Below, one piece after another: positions 1-9,537 of a stretch of DNA of 64,000 bases; position 1 is the first letter of the stretch, and each line of letters opens with the position of its first letter. The stretch is from Hymenobacter sp. BT559. GTDB taxonomy: Bacteria > Bacteroidota > Bacteroidia > Cytophagales > Hymenobacteraceae. The position numbers were made by a program, and so were the translations under genes. The stretch lies in the NCBI RefSeq assembly GCF_016427535.1, contig NZ_JAELXV010000002.1, forward strand, positions 977,865 through 1,041,864, written 5' to 3'. The notes beneath the pieces were generated by a model. It saw only the letters and a list, made by a program, of their open reading frames with translations, searched no databases and was not told the DNA's origin.

Positions 1-1828
1 TACCGAGCGCACCACGCGCATCAAGATTCTGAAGAAAGCGGGCTACGACTACGCCACCGTCGAAGTGCCGCTCTACCACCGCGACGAGCGCGCCGAAAAA
101 CTAGGTAACCTGCGCGGCTTTACCTACCTGCGCGGGGCCGATGGCAACGTAACCAAAACCAAGCTCGAAGCCAGCAATATCTTCGATGAGAAGCGCACCA
201 ACAACCTGCTGGTACGCAAGTTCACCCTGCCCAATGTGCAGGAGGGCGCCGTGATTGAGTACAGCTACGTGGTAACGTCGACTTTCTTCGATAACTACCA
301 GGACTGGACGTTTCAACACGCCATCCCGACGCGCTGGAGCGAGTACCGCACCAGTATTCCGCAGGTATATCACTACAAGATATTGTACCGGGGCTACCTG
401 CCGCTCGCCATCAATGAGGGCAGCGTGGGCTCGGTAAGCCTACTGCTGGCCAATCGGCTCAGTGCTGGTGCTGGGGCCGGCGCGGGCATGGAGGTAGGTA
501 CTTCGGGCGTGCACATGAGCACCGAGCAGCACCGCTGGGTGGTGCGCAATGCGCCGGCCTTTCGCGAGGAGCCCTACAGCACTACGCCCAACGACTACCT
601 AGCGCGCATGACGTTTGAGCTGGCGGGAATTCAAATGCCTGAGGAAGAGTACCGTGACCTCACCGATAGCTGGGCCAAGAAAAACAAGCTGCTGCTGGAA
701 AGTGAAGAATTTGGCAAGGCCTTCACGAACAGTAAGTTCTTGGCGGCCGAAGTGCAGCCTTTGATAGCTCAGCACCTGGAACCGGCACCTAGGGCCGCCG
801 CCGTGCGCAACTTGGTAGTGAAAGCCGTGAAGTACGACGGCACCGACCGGTACTGGGCCACGGGCCCGCTCAAGCGCAGCTACGAACAGCACCGCGGCAC
901 TGCCGCCGACGTGAACCTACTGCTCATTGCGGCCCTGCGCGAAGCCGGCCTAACGGTAGAGCCCGTGCTGCTGAGCACCCGCAGCCACGGGGCCGTTAGC
1001 CAAGATTATCCGCTGCTTGAGCAGTTCAACTACGTGGTGGCCCTAGTGACCCTGCCCGACAATAAGGAGCTGCTGCTTGATGCTACCGAGCCGCTGCTGC
1101 CCGCAGGCATTTTGCCCACGCGCTGCCTTAGCCAGGCCGGCCGCACGGTACCCACCACTGGCGAGGGCCGCTGGGTAAGCCTGGTGCCCGCTCAGCGCTA
1201 CAGCCACTACCAAGAGGCTACCTTGGCCGTAGATGCCCAAGGCAACCTAAGCGGCCAAGTGCACGAAGAGCACGGCGGCTACGCGGGCCTCGAAGTGCGT
1301 GAGAAGCTGCAGCAGCTAGGGGAGAAAAAATACGTGACCGAGCTAATAGCCCGCCACCCCGGCTGGGAAGTGGCCAAGTACGCATTCGCTAAGCAAAGCA
1401 CCGTAGAGCAGTCGCTGGGCCTGAGCTACGAGTGGCGGCAGCCGGCTACCACCAGTGCCGCTGCAACCGAGCTCTACCTTACGCCTCTCAACTACTTTGG
1501 GGAGCGGCGCAACCCGTTTCAGCACGAAGACCGCAGCTACCCCGTCGACCTAGGAATGCTGCAGCAGGATATTGTCCGGGTCACGCTGACTTTGCCGCCG
1601 GGCTACGTAGCCGAGCTACCCAAAGCAGTGAGCCTAGTGCTGCCTAATAATGGGGGCCGCTACCTCTACTCGGCCACCTCGACCACGCCTGGCACAGTGC
1701 AGTTTGTGAGTCGCCTCACCCTCGACAAGCCTGTGTACAGCGCGGCCGAGTACGGCGCCCTGCGCGAGCTCTACCGCCTGCTACTGGCCAAGCAAGCCGA
1801 GGCGCTGGTTATCAAAAAGGCTGGGTAA
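1..1828 (+). CDS. DUF3857 / transglutaminase-like exported protein, 5' end cut by window
   Basis: The reading frame is open from base 2, so the gene begins before the window; the internal GTG at 65 is not the real start. The visible part has the DUF3857 beta-sandwich style (segment around VQEGAVIEYSYVV), then a transglutaminase-like core and a C-terminal beta-rich domain. In the core the usual catalytic Cys is replaced: the motif reads HRGTAADVNLLLIAAL (about 890-940) and the later His position reads FNYVVAL. This copy is therefore probably catalytically dead. It lies 36 bp upstream of a paralog that keeps both residues, and the two are probably co-transcribed. Such proteins are exported in Bacteroidota; the substrate is unknown. 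Confidence 0.8.
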   Translation, partial: TERTTRIKILKKAGYDYATVEVPLYHRDERAEKLGNLRGFTYLRGADGNVTKTKLEASNIFDEKRTNNLLVRKFTLPNVQEGAVIEYSYVVTSTFFDNYQDWTFQHAIPTRWSEYRTSIPQVYHYKILYRGYLPLAINEGSVGSVSLLLANRLSAGAGAGAGMEVGTSGVHMSTEQHRWVVRNAPAFREEPYSTTPNDYLARMTFELAGIQMPEEEYRDLTDSWAKKNKLLLESEEFGKAFTNSKFLAAEVQPLIAQHLEPAPRAAAVRNLVVKAVKYDGTDRYWATGPLKRSYEQHRGTAADVNLLLIAALREAGLTVEPVLLSTRSHGAVSQDYPLLEQFNYVVALVTLPDNKELLLDATEPLLPAGILPTRCLSQAGRTVPTTGEGRWVSLVPAQRYSHYQEATLAVDAQGNLSGQVHEEHGGYAGLEVREKLQQLGEKKYVTELIARHPGWEVAKYAFAKQSTVEQSLGLSYEWRQPATTSAAATELYLTPLNYFGERRNPFQHEDRSYPVDLGMLQQDIVRVTLTLPPGYVAELPKAVSLVLPNNGGRYLYSATSTTPGTVQFVSRLTLDKPVYSAAEYGALRELYRLLLAKQAEALVIKKAG

Positions 1829-1864
1829 GAAACAGATTTTCGAAATAGTAATTTATTAGTAGCT

Positions 1865-3811
1865 ATGTTATTAACCTTTATTGCGGCAGTGCTGGCTGGG
1901 CCGCCCGCGCCCAAGTATCCGGCCGATGCCATTGCGCCAGCCCTTCGCGAGAATGCCCACGCCGTAGTGCGCGCCTACGACGAGGTAGTGACGGTGAAAT
2001 CACCCAGCCAGCTCGTAAAGTCGATTCACAAAGTAATCACCATCCTAGACCCCGTGGGCAGCGATGCCTACGGCGAACAGGTAGTGAGCTACGATGCCCT
2101 AAACCGCATCAACTACCTGCGCGGGGCCGTGTACGACGCCCAAGGCCGCCTGTTGCACCAGCTGCGCCCCGCCGAAGTGCACGACCGGGGCCTAGGCAGT
2201 GCGGGTGGCAGCTTCATGACCGACCTGCGCGTGCGCTACGCCGACCTGCGCCAGCCCACCACACCCTACACGGTAGAGTTTGACTACGAGATAGCATCAG
2301 AAAACACGCTGTTTTATCCTCATTGGCAGCCCCAAAACGCGGAAAACGTGTCGCTGGAAGGTGCTACCCTGCAAGTAACGACGCCCACGGCGCTGCCTCT
2401 GCGCTTTGAGGAGCAACTGCTGCCCAGCGGTGCCGCCAGCGCGCCGGTAGTGGCGGGCTCCCAGACCACCTATCGCTGGCACCTGCCCGCGCAGCCCGCC
2501 GTAGAAGAAGAGCCGCTGTCGCCGTCCATCGACGAGCTGCTGCCCGCCGTACACCTGGCTCCGGCTACGTTTGAGGTGCAGGGTTACGCCGGGTCGTTGG
2601 CCTCGTGGCAAAGCCTGGGGCTGTGGACCTACCAACTCGGCAAAGGCCGCGACGTGCTACCGCCCGCCCTCACCGCCAAGATGGCGCAGCTGATGATATC
2701 GGACCCCGACCCGAGGGCCCGAGCACGCAAAGTATATGAGTTTGTGCAAAGCTCGACGCGCTACGTATCGGTGCAGCTGGGCCTGGGTGGCTGGCAAACA
2801 GCGCCCGCCACGGCCGTGGCCACTGGCGGCTACGGCGATTGCAAAGCCCTGAGTAACTACACTTGCGCACTACTAAAAGCTGCTGGATTGCCCGCTTATG
2901 TAGCCCTGGTAGGGGCGGGCGCCGACGAAACCGACGTACGCGCCAGCTTTCCCAGCAGCCAGTTCAACCACGCTATTCTGTGCATGCCGCTGGCGGCGCG
3001 CGGTACCACTCCCGCCGACACGGTGTGGCTGGAGTGCACCAGCCAAACGGAAGCCTTTGGCTACATGGGCACCTTTACCGGCAACCGCCACGCCCTGCTG
3101 CTCACGCCCGAGGGCGGCCGCCTCGTGGCCACGCCCCGCTACGGGGCCCAGGCCAACCGTCAGCAGCGCCGCACCGACCTGTGGCTCGACGCCACCGGCA
3201 GCGCCAAGGCTACCGTGCGTACCCAACGCGTGGGCTTGGCCCAAGACCGCTACGCCCAGCTCCTGCACGAAGCCGATGCCGAAGAGCAAAAGAAATACGT
3301 ATCCAACCGGCTGCGCCTAGGCCACTTCACCATCACGAACCTGCGCTTAGCGGCTGCCCCCGTCACCAAGCCTCAGGCGCTGCCTGGGGTAGTCGAGCTG
3401 CTGGGGCTTGAGCTACCTGGTGTGGCTACGCCAGCTGGCAGCCGGCTCTTGCTAGAGCCCAACGTGCTGGGCCGCCTAGCGGCTCTGCCGGCCCAAGTGG
3501 GCCCCCGCCAGACCCCACTGGCCCTGCCGCTAGCCAGCCTCAGCCAAGACACAGTACGGCTGCATTTGCCCGTAGGCTTCAAGGCCGAAAACCTGCCGCA
3601 GCCCGTGCAGCTTACCTCGGCCTATGGCACCTACACTAGCACCTGCACCACTCTGCCCGATGGCACTCTGCAATACGTGCGGCAGTTCGAAACCCGCCGC
3701 CCGGCCGGCACTACGCTCCCGGCTGCTAAGTATGCCGAATACCAGGATTTCCGCCGTAAAATCAGCCAGGCCGACCACGCGCAGGTAGTGCTGGTCAAGA
3801 CAGAGGCCTAA
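1865..3811 (+). CDS. DUF3857 domain protein with active-looking transglutaminase core
   Basis: This 648-residue protein has a short hydrophobic N-terminus that looks like a signal peptide (MLLTFIAAVLAG). A DUF3857 beta domain follows (about residues 40-220), then a transglutaminase/protease-like core. The core keeps the GDCKALSNY motif (Cys near residue 325) and FNHAILCM (His near 368), so a Cys-His thiol site is intact. The C-terminal third is beta-rich. The family is common in Bacteroidota; cell-envelope peptide or protein processing is an inference. It starts 36 bp after the paralog upstream. I chose ATG 1865 because it opens directly into the signal-like segment. Confidence 0.82.
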   Translation: MLLTFIAAVLAGPPAPKYPADAIAPALRENAHAVVRAYDEVVTVKSPSQLVKSIHKVITILDPVGSDAYGEQVVSYDALNRINYLRGAVYDAQGRLLHQLRPAEVHDRGLGSAGGSFMTDLRVRYADLRQPTTPYTVEFDYEIASENTLFYPHWQPQNAENVSLEGATLQVTTPTALPLRFEEQLLPSGAASAPVVAGSQTTYRWHLPAQPAVEEEPLSPSIDELLPAVHLAPATFEVQGYAGSLASWQSLGLWTYQLGKGRDVLPPALTAKMAQLMISDPDPRARARKVYEFVQSSTRYVSVQLGLGGWQTAPATAVATGGYGDCKALSNYTCALLKAAGLPAYVALVGAGADETDVRASFPSSQFNHAILCMPLAARGTTPADTVWLECTSQTEAFGYMGTFTGNRHALLLTPEGGRLVATPRYGAQANRQQRRTDLWLDATGSAKATVRTQRVGLAQDRYAQLLHEADAEEQKKYVSNRLRLGHFTITNLRLAAAPVTKPQALPGVVELLGLELPGVATPAGSRLLLEPNVLGRLAALPAQVGPRQTPLALPLASLSQDTVRLHLPVGFKAENLPQPVQLTSAYGTYTSTCTTLPDGTLQYVRQFETRRPAGTTLPAAKYAEYQDFRRKISQADHAQVVLVKTEA

Positions 3812-3849
3812 AGCAAGCTTTGTTCATTTCGCCTAAGTAGGCATTAGTT

Positions 3850-3878
3850 ATAAGGCAGGCTCCAAAGGCCTGCCTTAT
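3850..3878. terminator. Hairpin between convergent genes
   Basis: An 11-bp perfect stem (ATAAGGCAGGC paired with GCCTGCCTTAT, 7-nt loop) lies between the plus-strand DUF3857 gene and the minus-strand gene ending at 3875. It overlaps the latter's TAA stop. There is no long U tract on either side, so termination is likely but not certain. Confidence 0.55.
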
Positions 3879-6034
3879 AGTTTGTAGCGCATTTGTAGTT
3901 TGATTTCGGAGCGGGCATTGCCTTGAATTTCTTCTAGCCCGCTACCCACTGTAGTTTGGTGGCGGTAGTGGGTATCGGCGTAGCGCAGCCAGAAAGTAAA
4001 ATGCTTATTGAGCGTGACTTGCGTAATGGCGTACGCCCGGGTGCCTTGTCCATACAGCGCTGGTATCGACACGGCGTACAGCACATCCTGCTCAAATAAG
4101 TACTGGCGCGTGTCATAGTCATCGGCATCAAACACGGCGTAGCGCGCCGTCAGCTGCACCCGCCGCGCCACCTGCACGCTGGCATCTTGGCTGAGGGCGT
4201 AGCCGCTGCGCCAGGGCAGGTTGTCATCGTCGCGCAAGCGGCTGGCTTGCAGGCGGGTGCGCAGCCCAAGCCTAGGGGTAGGCTGCGTGTCGTAATAGAC
4301 TAAAAGCGAATGGCGTAGCTGCTGGCCAGGTAGCGGCACCGGCCGGCCTAGGCTACTGCTGAGGTCACGCGGCTTGAGGCGCACTCGGTATTGAGCGTAG
4401 AGTAGGCTGGTTTTTGCGGGCGTGAAGGCAAGGCGCAGCAACGCATCATTGCCGCGGCTGGGCGCGCCTACCCGGTAGCGCAGCCACGGAAACCAGAATT
4501 GGTCGAAATACGCTGAAAGCTCCCACCGCACCATGGGGCGTACTTTCAGTCCTAGATACAAGCCGCTTTCGTTGATGTTGCGGCTGTTTTCGCTCAGCGC
4601 GTTGCCATAGATAGTATGAAAATTAACATCGTAGTGGCGCAACAGCACGGCCGCATCTATCCGCGGGCCTAGGCTGGCCAGCAAGCCGTTGAGGCCGCCT
4701 AGCCCACCCCCGGTGGTGCGGGCCACTTCGCCAAACAGCAGTAGATTGCGCCACACGTAGCTGTAGTGGGCACCTAGGGCCAGTTTGTTCTGCCCACTAA
4801 ACTCAAATCGATTATACGGCTCGGCACGCTTGAGCAGCGGCGTACCATAATGCGTGCCCACCGCCGTGAAGCCCAGGGCCAGGTTGCCATCGTGGCTGAG
4901 GTAGCCTAGGTTACCACCCGCTACCGATTCTTGCAGGGCGTGGCGGTCGGCCAGCTCCGCAGCCGTGCGGTGAAAGCCCGTGTACAGCAAGCTGCTGCCA
5001 AACTCGTCGTATTGGGTTAGCGAATCGGTGCGTTGCTGCAGGTTGGCATCTACGCGTTTGTGCGAGGCAAAAGCCGTAGCTTCCCAGCGAGACGAAAGCT
5101 GATAGGTAGCCGCCGCACCCCGGAAAAACGTGTTTTCGAGCAGGGCTGAGTACGGCCGCACGCCTACCGACGAGCGCCGCAGGCTTGTGATGGTTTCGGC
5201 ACCCTTGCCCACTGCCAGGCCCGACGACAGCAACAGCCCTTGCCCAAATTGTAATTGGTAGTCACCTAGGGCCAGGGCTTTCAAGCGGCCGCGCTCTTGC
5301 AAAAAGAAATGCGCCGACCAGAAATCGGCCCCGTACTGGCCCTGCCTGGGCCGCCAGGCAAAGGCTTCGCCCGCGTCTTTTTCGGCGGCAAAGCCTAGGC
5401 TAAAGTCGTGCGCGTGGCTCACGCGGTAGCGCACCAGCAGCTTGTCGGGCGAGCCTAGGTAGCGCGAGGTGGGCCGCCCCTGAAAAGTATCGGCTGCCGT
5501 GTAGCCCTTGCGCGCTTGTAATACGCGCTCATAGCGCACAAATAAGGCGTTATTCGCTTCTTGCCTGATGCGCTGCCACAGCGGACCGCGGGCCCGGTTG
5601 GGGTCATCGGCCTGCACCGTCACGAAGGGCAGCACCCGGTAGATGGTACGCTGGTCCCAGCCCGGCACGGCTTGCAACTCGTAGAGGCTCAGCAGTGGGC
5701 CAGTGTCGGTGCGGTGCTTTAGGAGACTGCTTATCTGTGCTTCGGAAAGCAACAGCAGGGCCCGCAGCTCCTCGCGGCCCGCGGCGTTGAGGTTGATGGG
5801 CGTCTGATAATACTGCAGTAGCGTCTCGTACAGGTCCTCGTAAGGCACTTGGTCCGACTGGATTTCGGCAAACAGCTCTTGCGTGAGGCGGTCGAGGTCG
5901 GGCGCCCGGCGTGGTAGCTCTTGGGCGCCGGCTGGGCGCACCAGCCCTCCTAGGCACAGCAAAAGCACCGCGCGGCCCACCCAGCCGAATGCGTGCCGCC
6001 GGCCCGCTCCTAGCAAGAACGCGGCACGGCTCAT
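3875..6034 (-). CDS. Helix-hairpin-helix (ComEA-type) protein with predicted outer-membrane barrel
   Basis: About 719 residues. A signal peptide (FLLGAGRRHAFGWVGRAVLL) is followed by a ComEA-like helix-hairpin-helix region (INLNAAGREELRALLLL ... LYELQAVPGW) and then about 550 residues rich in alternating aromatic/polar strands, ending QMRYKL. The C-terminus looks like a beta-barrel closing strand. ATG 6034 forms an ATGA overlap with the TGA of the upstream gene (6031-6033); an ATG at 6049 adds five residues but fits less well. HHH motifs bind DNA non-specifically, and here the motif would face the periplasm. A link to DNA uptake is inference; proteins with this HHH-plus-long-barrel layout are annotated only by the HHH domain. 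Confidence 0.72.
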   Translation of the reverse strand: MSRAAFLLGAGRRHAFGWVGRAVLLLCLGGLVRPAGAQELPRRAPDLDRLTQELFAEIQSDQVPYEDLYETLLQYYQTPINLNAAGREELRALLLLSEAQISSLLKHRTDTGPLLSLYELQAVPGWDQRTIYRVLPFVTVQADDPNRARGPLWQRIRQEANNALFVRYERVLQARKGYTAADTFQGRPTSRYLGSPDKLLVRYRVSHAHDFSLGFAAEKDAGEAFAWRPRQGQYGADFWSAHFFLQERGRLKALALGDYQLQFGQGLLLSSGLAVGKGAETITSLRRSSVGVRPYSALLENTFFRGAAATYQLSSRWEATAFASHKRVDANLQQRTDSLTQYDEFGSSLLYTGFHRTAAELADRHALQESVAGGNLGYLSHDGNLALGFTAVGTHYGTPLLKRAEPYNRFEFSGQNKLALGAHYSYVWRNLLLFGEVARTTGGGLGGLNGLLASLGPRIDAAVLLRHYDVNFHTIYGNALSENSRNINESGLYLGLKVRPMVRWELSAYFDQFWFPWLRYRVGAPSRGNDALLRLAFTPAKTSLLYAQYRVRLKPRDLSSSLGRPVPLPGQQLRHSLLVYYDTQPTPRLGLRTRLQASRLRDDDNLPWRSGYALSQDASVQVARRVQLTARYAVFDADDYDTRQYLFEQDVLYAVSIPALYGQGTRAYAITQVTLNKHFTFWLRYADTHYRHQTTVGSGLEEIQGNARSEIKLQMRYKL

Positions 6035-6912
6035 GGCTTGCGGTCCCATTGCCAGTTCACGCTGATAAACTGGCTCAGCCCTAGAGCGCTCTGCCAGCCG
6101 GCAGCGTAGTCGAACTGAAAATTGCTGGCCTTCACGCCCACGCCCGCCGTGGTTTGCTGGTTGAGGCTGGCATATCCAGCGCGTAGCGCTACGGCTGGGG
6201 CTGGCAGATACTCTAGCCCCGCCTTAAAGCCCGCTTCGTGCTCAATATCCTTTTCGCTTTCAACTAGTACCAGTACTTGCTTGCCGGCGCGGTAGGCTAG
6301 GCCGGCGCGTACTACTGTGGGTACGCGTTCTTCTTGGTAATCAGTTAACTTGGCTTGGTTGAGGTTGTAGAGATACACGCCGAAAGTGAGGTGCTCGGGT
6401 ACTACCTCGGCCTGCCCACCCAGCGAGCCTGCCAGTGTCCGCCGGCTGCCTAGGTCCCGAAAGCTGACTTGCAACATGTCGAGGCGCCCCCCGATGTTGA
6501 CCACCCCTAGGCGGTAGCCGTAGGCAGCGCCCACGCGCACCTCGTGGTAGAGCACTCCACCAAAGCGCTGGGCTTCAAACGCCATCACGCCCCGCTCGGC
6601 GCGGGCGGGTTGGCCGGTAGCGGCTGGCTCTATTACTCCTAGGGGCAATGCCACGGCTACGGCCGCCATATTGAGGCTAGTGATGAGGTAGCGATTCTCG
6701 AAATAAGCGCCCGCCGTGGGGCGGGTAAGGGTACCTAGGCCGGCCGCATTATTGGCTGCGGCCCACACTTCATTGGCAAGCGTAGTGGCTGCGCCGCCCA
6801 GCGCTATGGCTCGCGCGCCGTGTCCGGCCGGGCCATTGCCCTGGGCGTGCAGCTGGCTGGTATATAAAGCCAGTAGGTTGAAAAGAAATAATTTAAATAA
6901 TCGTAGATTCAT
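6031..6912 (-). CDS. PorV/PorQ-like outer-membrane beta-barrel protein
   Basis: 293 residues with an N-terminal signal peptide (LFKLFLFNLLALYTSQLHAQ). The start of the mature part (GARAIALGGAATTLANEVWAAANNAAGL) matches the family style of PorV/PorQ/FadL-like proteins, in which a glycine/alanine-rich segment precedes NPAGL. Repeated amphipathic strands follow, as in a beta-barrel. Its TGA overlaps the ATG of the HHH gene downstream by 4 bp, so the two are translationally coupled and probably work together in the outer membrane. Function beyond outer-membrane location is unknown. Confidence 0.65.
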   Translation of the reverse strand: MNLRLFKLFLFNLLALYTSQLHAQGNGPAGHGARAIALGGAATTLANEVWAAANNAAGLGTLTRPTAGAYFENRYLITSLNMAAVAVALPLGVIEPAATGQPARAERGVMAFEAQRFGGVLYHEVRVGAAYGYRLGVVNIGGRLDMLQVSFRDLGSRRTLAGSLGGQAEVVPEHLTFGVYLYNLNQAKLTDYQEERVPTVVRAGLAYRAGKQVLVLVESEKDIEHEAGFKAGLEYLPAPAVALRAGYASLNQQTTAGVGVKASNFQFDYAAGWQSALGLSQFISVNWQWDRKP

Positions 6913-7115
6913 AAATAGTGGATAATAATAAAGGTTGAAATATACAGCTTTATAAGCATTTGTGCGAGTTGTATTAAGTTCTGATATAGGATATTTGTAA
7001 GAAGTGTTTGGGGGTGATTATTCGAACGGTATACTGTCTAACCGCTGCTTTCTTTAATAGCGATGACCTAGGCAGCGGCGCTACCACCGGGGCCGTGCCG
7101 TTGTATCTTTAAGCG

Positions 7116-7340
7116 ATGCTTTACTCGCTGGCCCGCGCCTTTTTTTTGGGGTGCATCTGGTTCTACCGCCGTTTTATCTCGCCCCTCACGCCGCCGAGCT
7201 GCCGTTACACGCCCACTTGCTCGGCCTATGCCACCGAGGCTATTACCAAGTACGGCCCGTGGCGGGGTGGGCGGCTGGCCCTGCGGCGCATTGCCAGCTG
7301 CCACCCCTGGGGCGGCCAAGGCTACGACCCAGTGCCCTAG
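7116..7340 (+). CDS. yidD: Membrane protein insertion efficiency factor YidD
   Basis: 74 residues, the usual size for YidD. The protein has a membrane-proximal amphipathic N-terminus ([20 protein letters not shown]) and the diagnostic Cys-rich motif [19 protein letters not shown], then [20 protein letters not shown]. YidD helps YidC-dependent insertion of inner-membrane proteins. In many bacteria yidD sits next to rpmH-rnpA; here it is alone, about 47 kb from them. A TATCTTTA element (7104-7111) ends 4 bp before the ATG, so the transcript may have almost no leader. Confidence 0.95.
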   Translation: MLYSLARAFFLGCIWFYRRFISPLTPPSCRYTPTCSAYATEAITKYGPWRGGRLALRRIASCHPWGGQGYDPVP

Positions 7341-7385
7341 GGGCGAAGGTGACCTTTGGTACTGCTTTTCGCGTAAGAGCACTCT

Positions 7386-8306
7386 ATGCTCTGTTTCTCC
7401 CTCTTCATTCGCTCTTTGCTAGGAGCGACGCTCCTCACCTCGGCCTGCTCTTCAGCCGACGGTGACAAGGCTACTGCCGACCAGCCCCAAACCATTGCGC
7501 AAGCTCCGGGGGGCAAAAAAGGTAAAAAAGGCGGGCACAAAAAAAGCAAGGGTGCCGACTTGCCGGCTGGCCTGCGCAAAGTGGGCCGCCTTACCGATGG
7601 TATCTTGGAAAGCTCGGGGCTGTGCGCCGCGCCCGAGGCGGGCACTTACTTCACCTTCGGCGACGATGGGCAGCAGCCTATTGTGTACCAAGTGGATGCC
7701 ACCGGCCAGCAGGTGGGGCAGTTTACCCTAGGTGCCCCCAACCACGACTGGGAAAGCCTAAGCCGCGACAACCGCGGCAACTACTTCATGGGCGACTGCG
7801 GCAACAACAACAGCGACCGCCGCAACTTGGCCATCCTGCGTTTCCGGCCCGAGCAGCCTGCCAAGGTTGGTAAAATTAATTTCTCTTACCCCGACCAAAC
7901 CGAGTTTCCGCCGAACAAAAGCGAGCGCAATTTTGACTGTGAGGCCAGCCTCTGGCACGATGGCCAGGTCTACCTTTTCACTAAAGACCGGGCCCAGTCT
8001 TCTACCTGCAAAGTGTACACGGTGCCCGAAACGCCCGGTACGTATAAAGCTAAGCTCATCACCAAGCTCGCCATTCCGGGACAGGTAACCGACGCTACGC
8101 TCGCGCCCAGCGGACGCCGACTGGTGCTGCTAGCCCGGCAAGAGCTGTTCATTTTCGATGGTAACTCTTGGGACGCTATTCTGAAAGCCACGCCCCGTCA
8201 CATCAGCCTAAAAGGCGCAGGCCAAACGGAGGGCGCTGCTTTCAAAAATGAAAAAACGCTTTTAATCACTACCGAGCAAGGCGCGGTCTACGAGCTAGAC
8301 CTATAA
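7386..8306 (+). CDS. Predicted lipoprotein with beta-propeller-like sequence, function unknown
   Basis: 306 residues. The N-terminus has a lipobox (LLTSACSS), so the mature protein should be lipid-anchored. A Lys/Gly-rich low-complexity linker (GGKKGKKGGHKKSKG) follows. The rest has repeating short strands with GDDGQQ, DWESLSRDN and GDCGNN motifs, recalling SdiA-regulated or phytase-like propellers, but I cannot assign a family firmly. It lies 45 bp after yidD on the same strand and converges on lgt across a strong terminator. Confidence 0.6.
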   Translation: MLCFSLFIRSLLGATLLTSACSSADGDKATADQPQTIAQAPGGKKGKKGGHKKSKGADLPAGLRKVGRLTDGILESSGLCAAPEAGTYFTFGDDGQQPIVYQVDATGQQVGQFTLGAPNHDWESLSRDNRGNYFMGDCGNNNSDRRNLAILRFRPEQPAKVGKINFSYPDQTEFPPNKSERNFDCEASLWHDGQVYLFTKDRAQSSTCKVYTVPETPGTYKAKLITKLAIPGQVTDATLAPSGRRLVLLARQELFIFDGNSWDAILKATPRHISLKGAGQTEGAAFKNEKTLLITTEQGAVYELDL

Positions 8307-8331
8307 CCGCTTCGGCTGCCACAAGCCATAA

Positions 8332-8368
8332 AAAAGGGGCCGCTTGCATTACGCAAGCGGCCCCTTTT
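8332..8368. terminator. Bidirectional intrinsic terminator
   Basis: A perfect 16-bp stem (AAAAGGGGCCGCTTGC with its complement, loop ATTAC) ends in T runs on both strands. It sits between the convergent lipoprotein gene and lgt and can serve both. Confidence 0.9.
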
Positions 8369-8383
8369 CGATGAAAAACTAAC

Positions 8384-9397
8384 CTAGGCTTTCGCCGCGG
8401 CAGCCTGCGCTGCTTCCTCCTCGGCGAGGTCGCGTGGGGCAAAGCCATGGGGATTCTTGGGATTTTTGCCGGCGCGCAGCAGCACCCACAGCCCAATGAG
8501 AATGAAGGGAATGCTGAGTAGCTGGCCAATATTGAGCCCGTATTCGGCAATAATGCCAGTCTCCTTCGTGACTTGGTTTTCTTTGAAGTACTCCACAAAA
8601 ATGCGAAACGAGAAGAGCAGCACCACAAACAAGCCAAATAGCAAACCGCGGGGCGTGTTTTCCTTGTACTTGTTCCACAGCCCGTAGAGCAGCGCTACTA
8701 AAAATAGGCAGAATAGCGACTCATAAATCTGGGTAGGGTGGCGCGGCACGGCTACTTCGGCCGATGGGCTAACGACACCACTCACAGGCGTAACCGTGAA
8801 TTCGGGCTCTTCTTTGCCTTCTACACGGGTGCGCTGCACCGCCACGGCCCCGGCTGGCACGGGCTGGTCGGGCCGGAACTGCTGCAAGTGCTCAATATCG
8901 CGCGGGAATACAAAGCCCCAGGGCTCGGTGGTTGGCTTGCCCACAATCTCGGAGTTCATAAGATTACCTAGGCGGATGCATGCCCCACCAATAGCCACCA
9001 CAATCACGATGCGGTCGAGCACCCAGAGGTAATCAAACTTATTGCGCATGCTGAAAATGAACAGTGCCAGCAAGATGCCAATGGTAGCGCCGTGCGAGGC
9101 CAGCCCCCCGTGCCAGATTTTTAGAATCTCCCACGGCTGGTCCTTGTACTGGTCCCAGTCGTAGAAAAAGACGTGCCCTAGGCGGGCCCCCAGCACCGTG
9201 CCCACTACCATGTAAAAGGTGATAACATCGACCCAGTAGGGCCGCACGCCCTCGCTCTTGTAGATGTGCGTGAGCACAAACGAGCCAATAACGAAGCCGA
9301 GGGCGAACAGCACGCCGTACCAGCGCAGCAGCAGCGGACCTATTTCGGCAATAATGGGTGAGACGTTCCAGGGAACGTAGGCGAGCAAAGCAGTCAT
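8384..9397 (-). CDS. lgt: Prolipoprotein diacylglyceryl transferase Lgt
   Basis: 337 residues from ATG 9397; a TTG at 9406 would add three residues and is less likely. The protein has several membrane helices, the Lgt motif HGGLASHGA in the second loop, the conserved GGACIRLGNLMNSEIVG segment (phosphatidylglycerol site, essential Arg), and PRHPTQIYES. It transfers diacylglycerol from phosphatidylglycerol to the lipobox Cys of prolipoproteins in the inner membrane. An insertion between the GNLMNSEIVG and PRHPTQIYE motifs (about 40 residues, rich in V/E/P) and an Ala-rich tail make it longer than the E. coli enzyme (about 290). Confidence 0.96.
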   Translation of the reverse strand: MTALLAYVPWNVSPIIAEIGPLLLRWYGVLFALGFVIGSFVLTHIYKSEGVRPYWVDVITFYMVVGTVLGARLGHVFFYDWDQYKDQPWEILKIWHGGLASHGATIGILLALFIFSMRNKFDYLWVLDRIVIVVAIGGACIRLGNLMNSEIVGKPTTEPWGFVFPRDIEHLQQFRPDQPVPAGAVAVQRTRVEGKEEPEFTVTPVSGVVSPSAEVAVPRHPTQIYESLFCLFLVALLYGLWNKYKENTPRGLLFGLFVVLLFSFRIFVEYFKENQVTKETGIIAEYGLNIGQLLSIPFILIGLWVLLRAGKNPKNPHGFAPRDLAEEEAAQAAAAKA

Positions 9398-9537
9398 GCG
9401 CAACAAAAAGTAAGAGTGTTCAAAGGTACTGACTACCCTGGGCTCGCCATTTCTTCGGCGGCCAGCTAGAAAAGTAGGTGGAGGCTGACGTTAGCCGGCG
9501 GCGAGCTACTAAGCGCCCACGTCGGGCCCGCCAAGTG

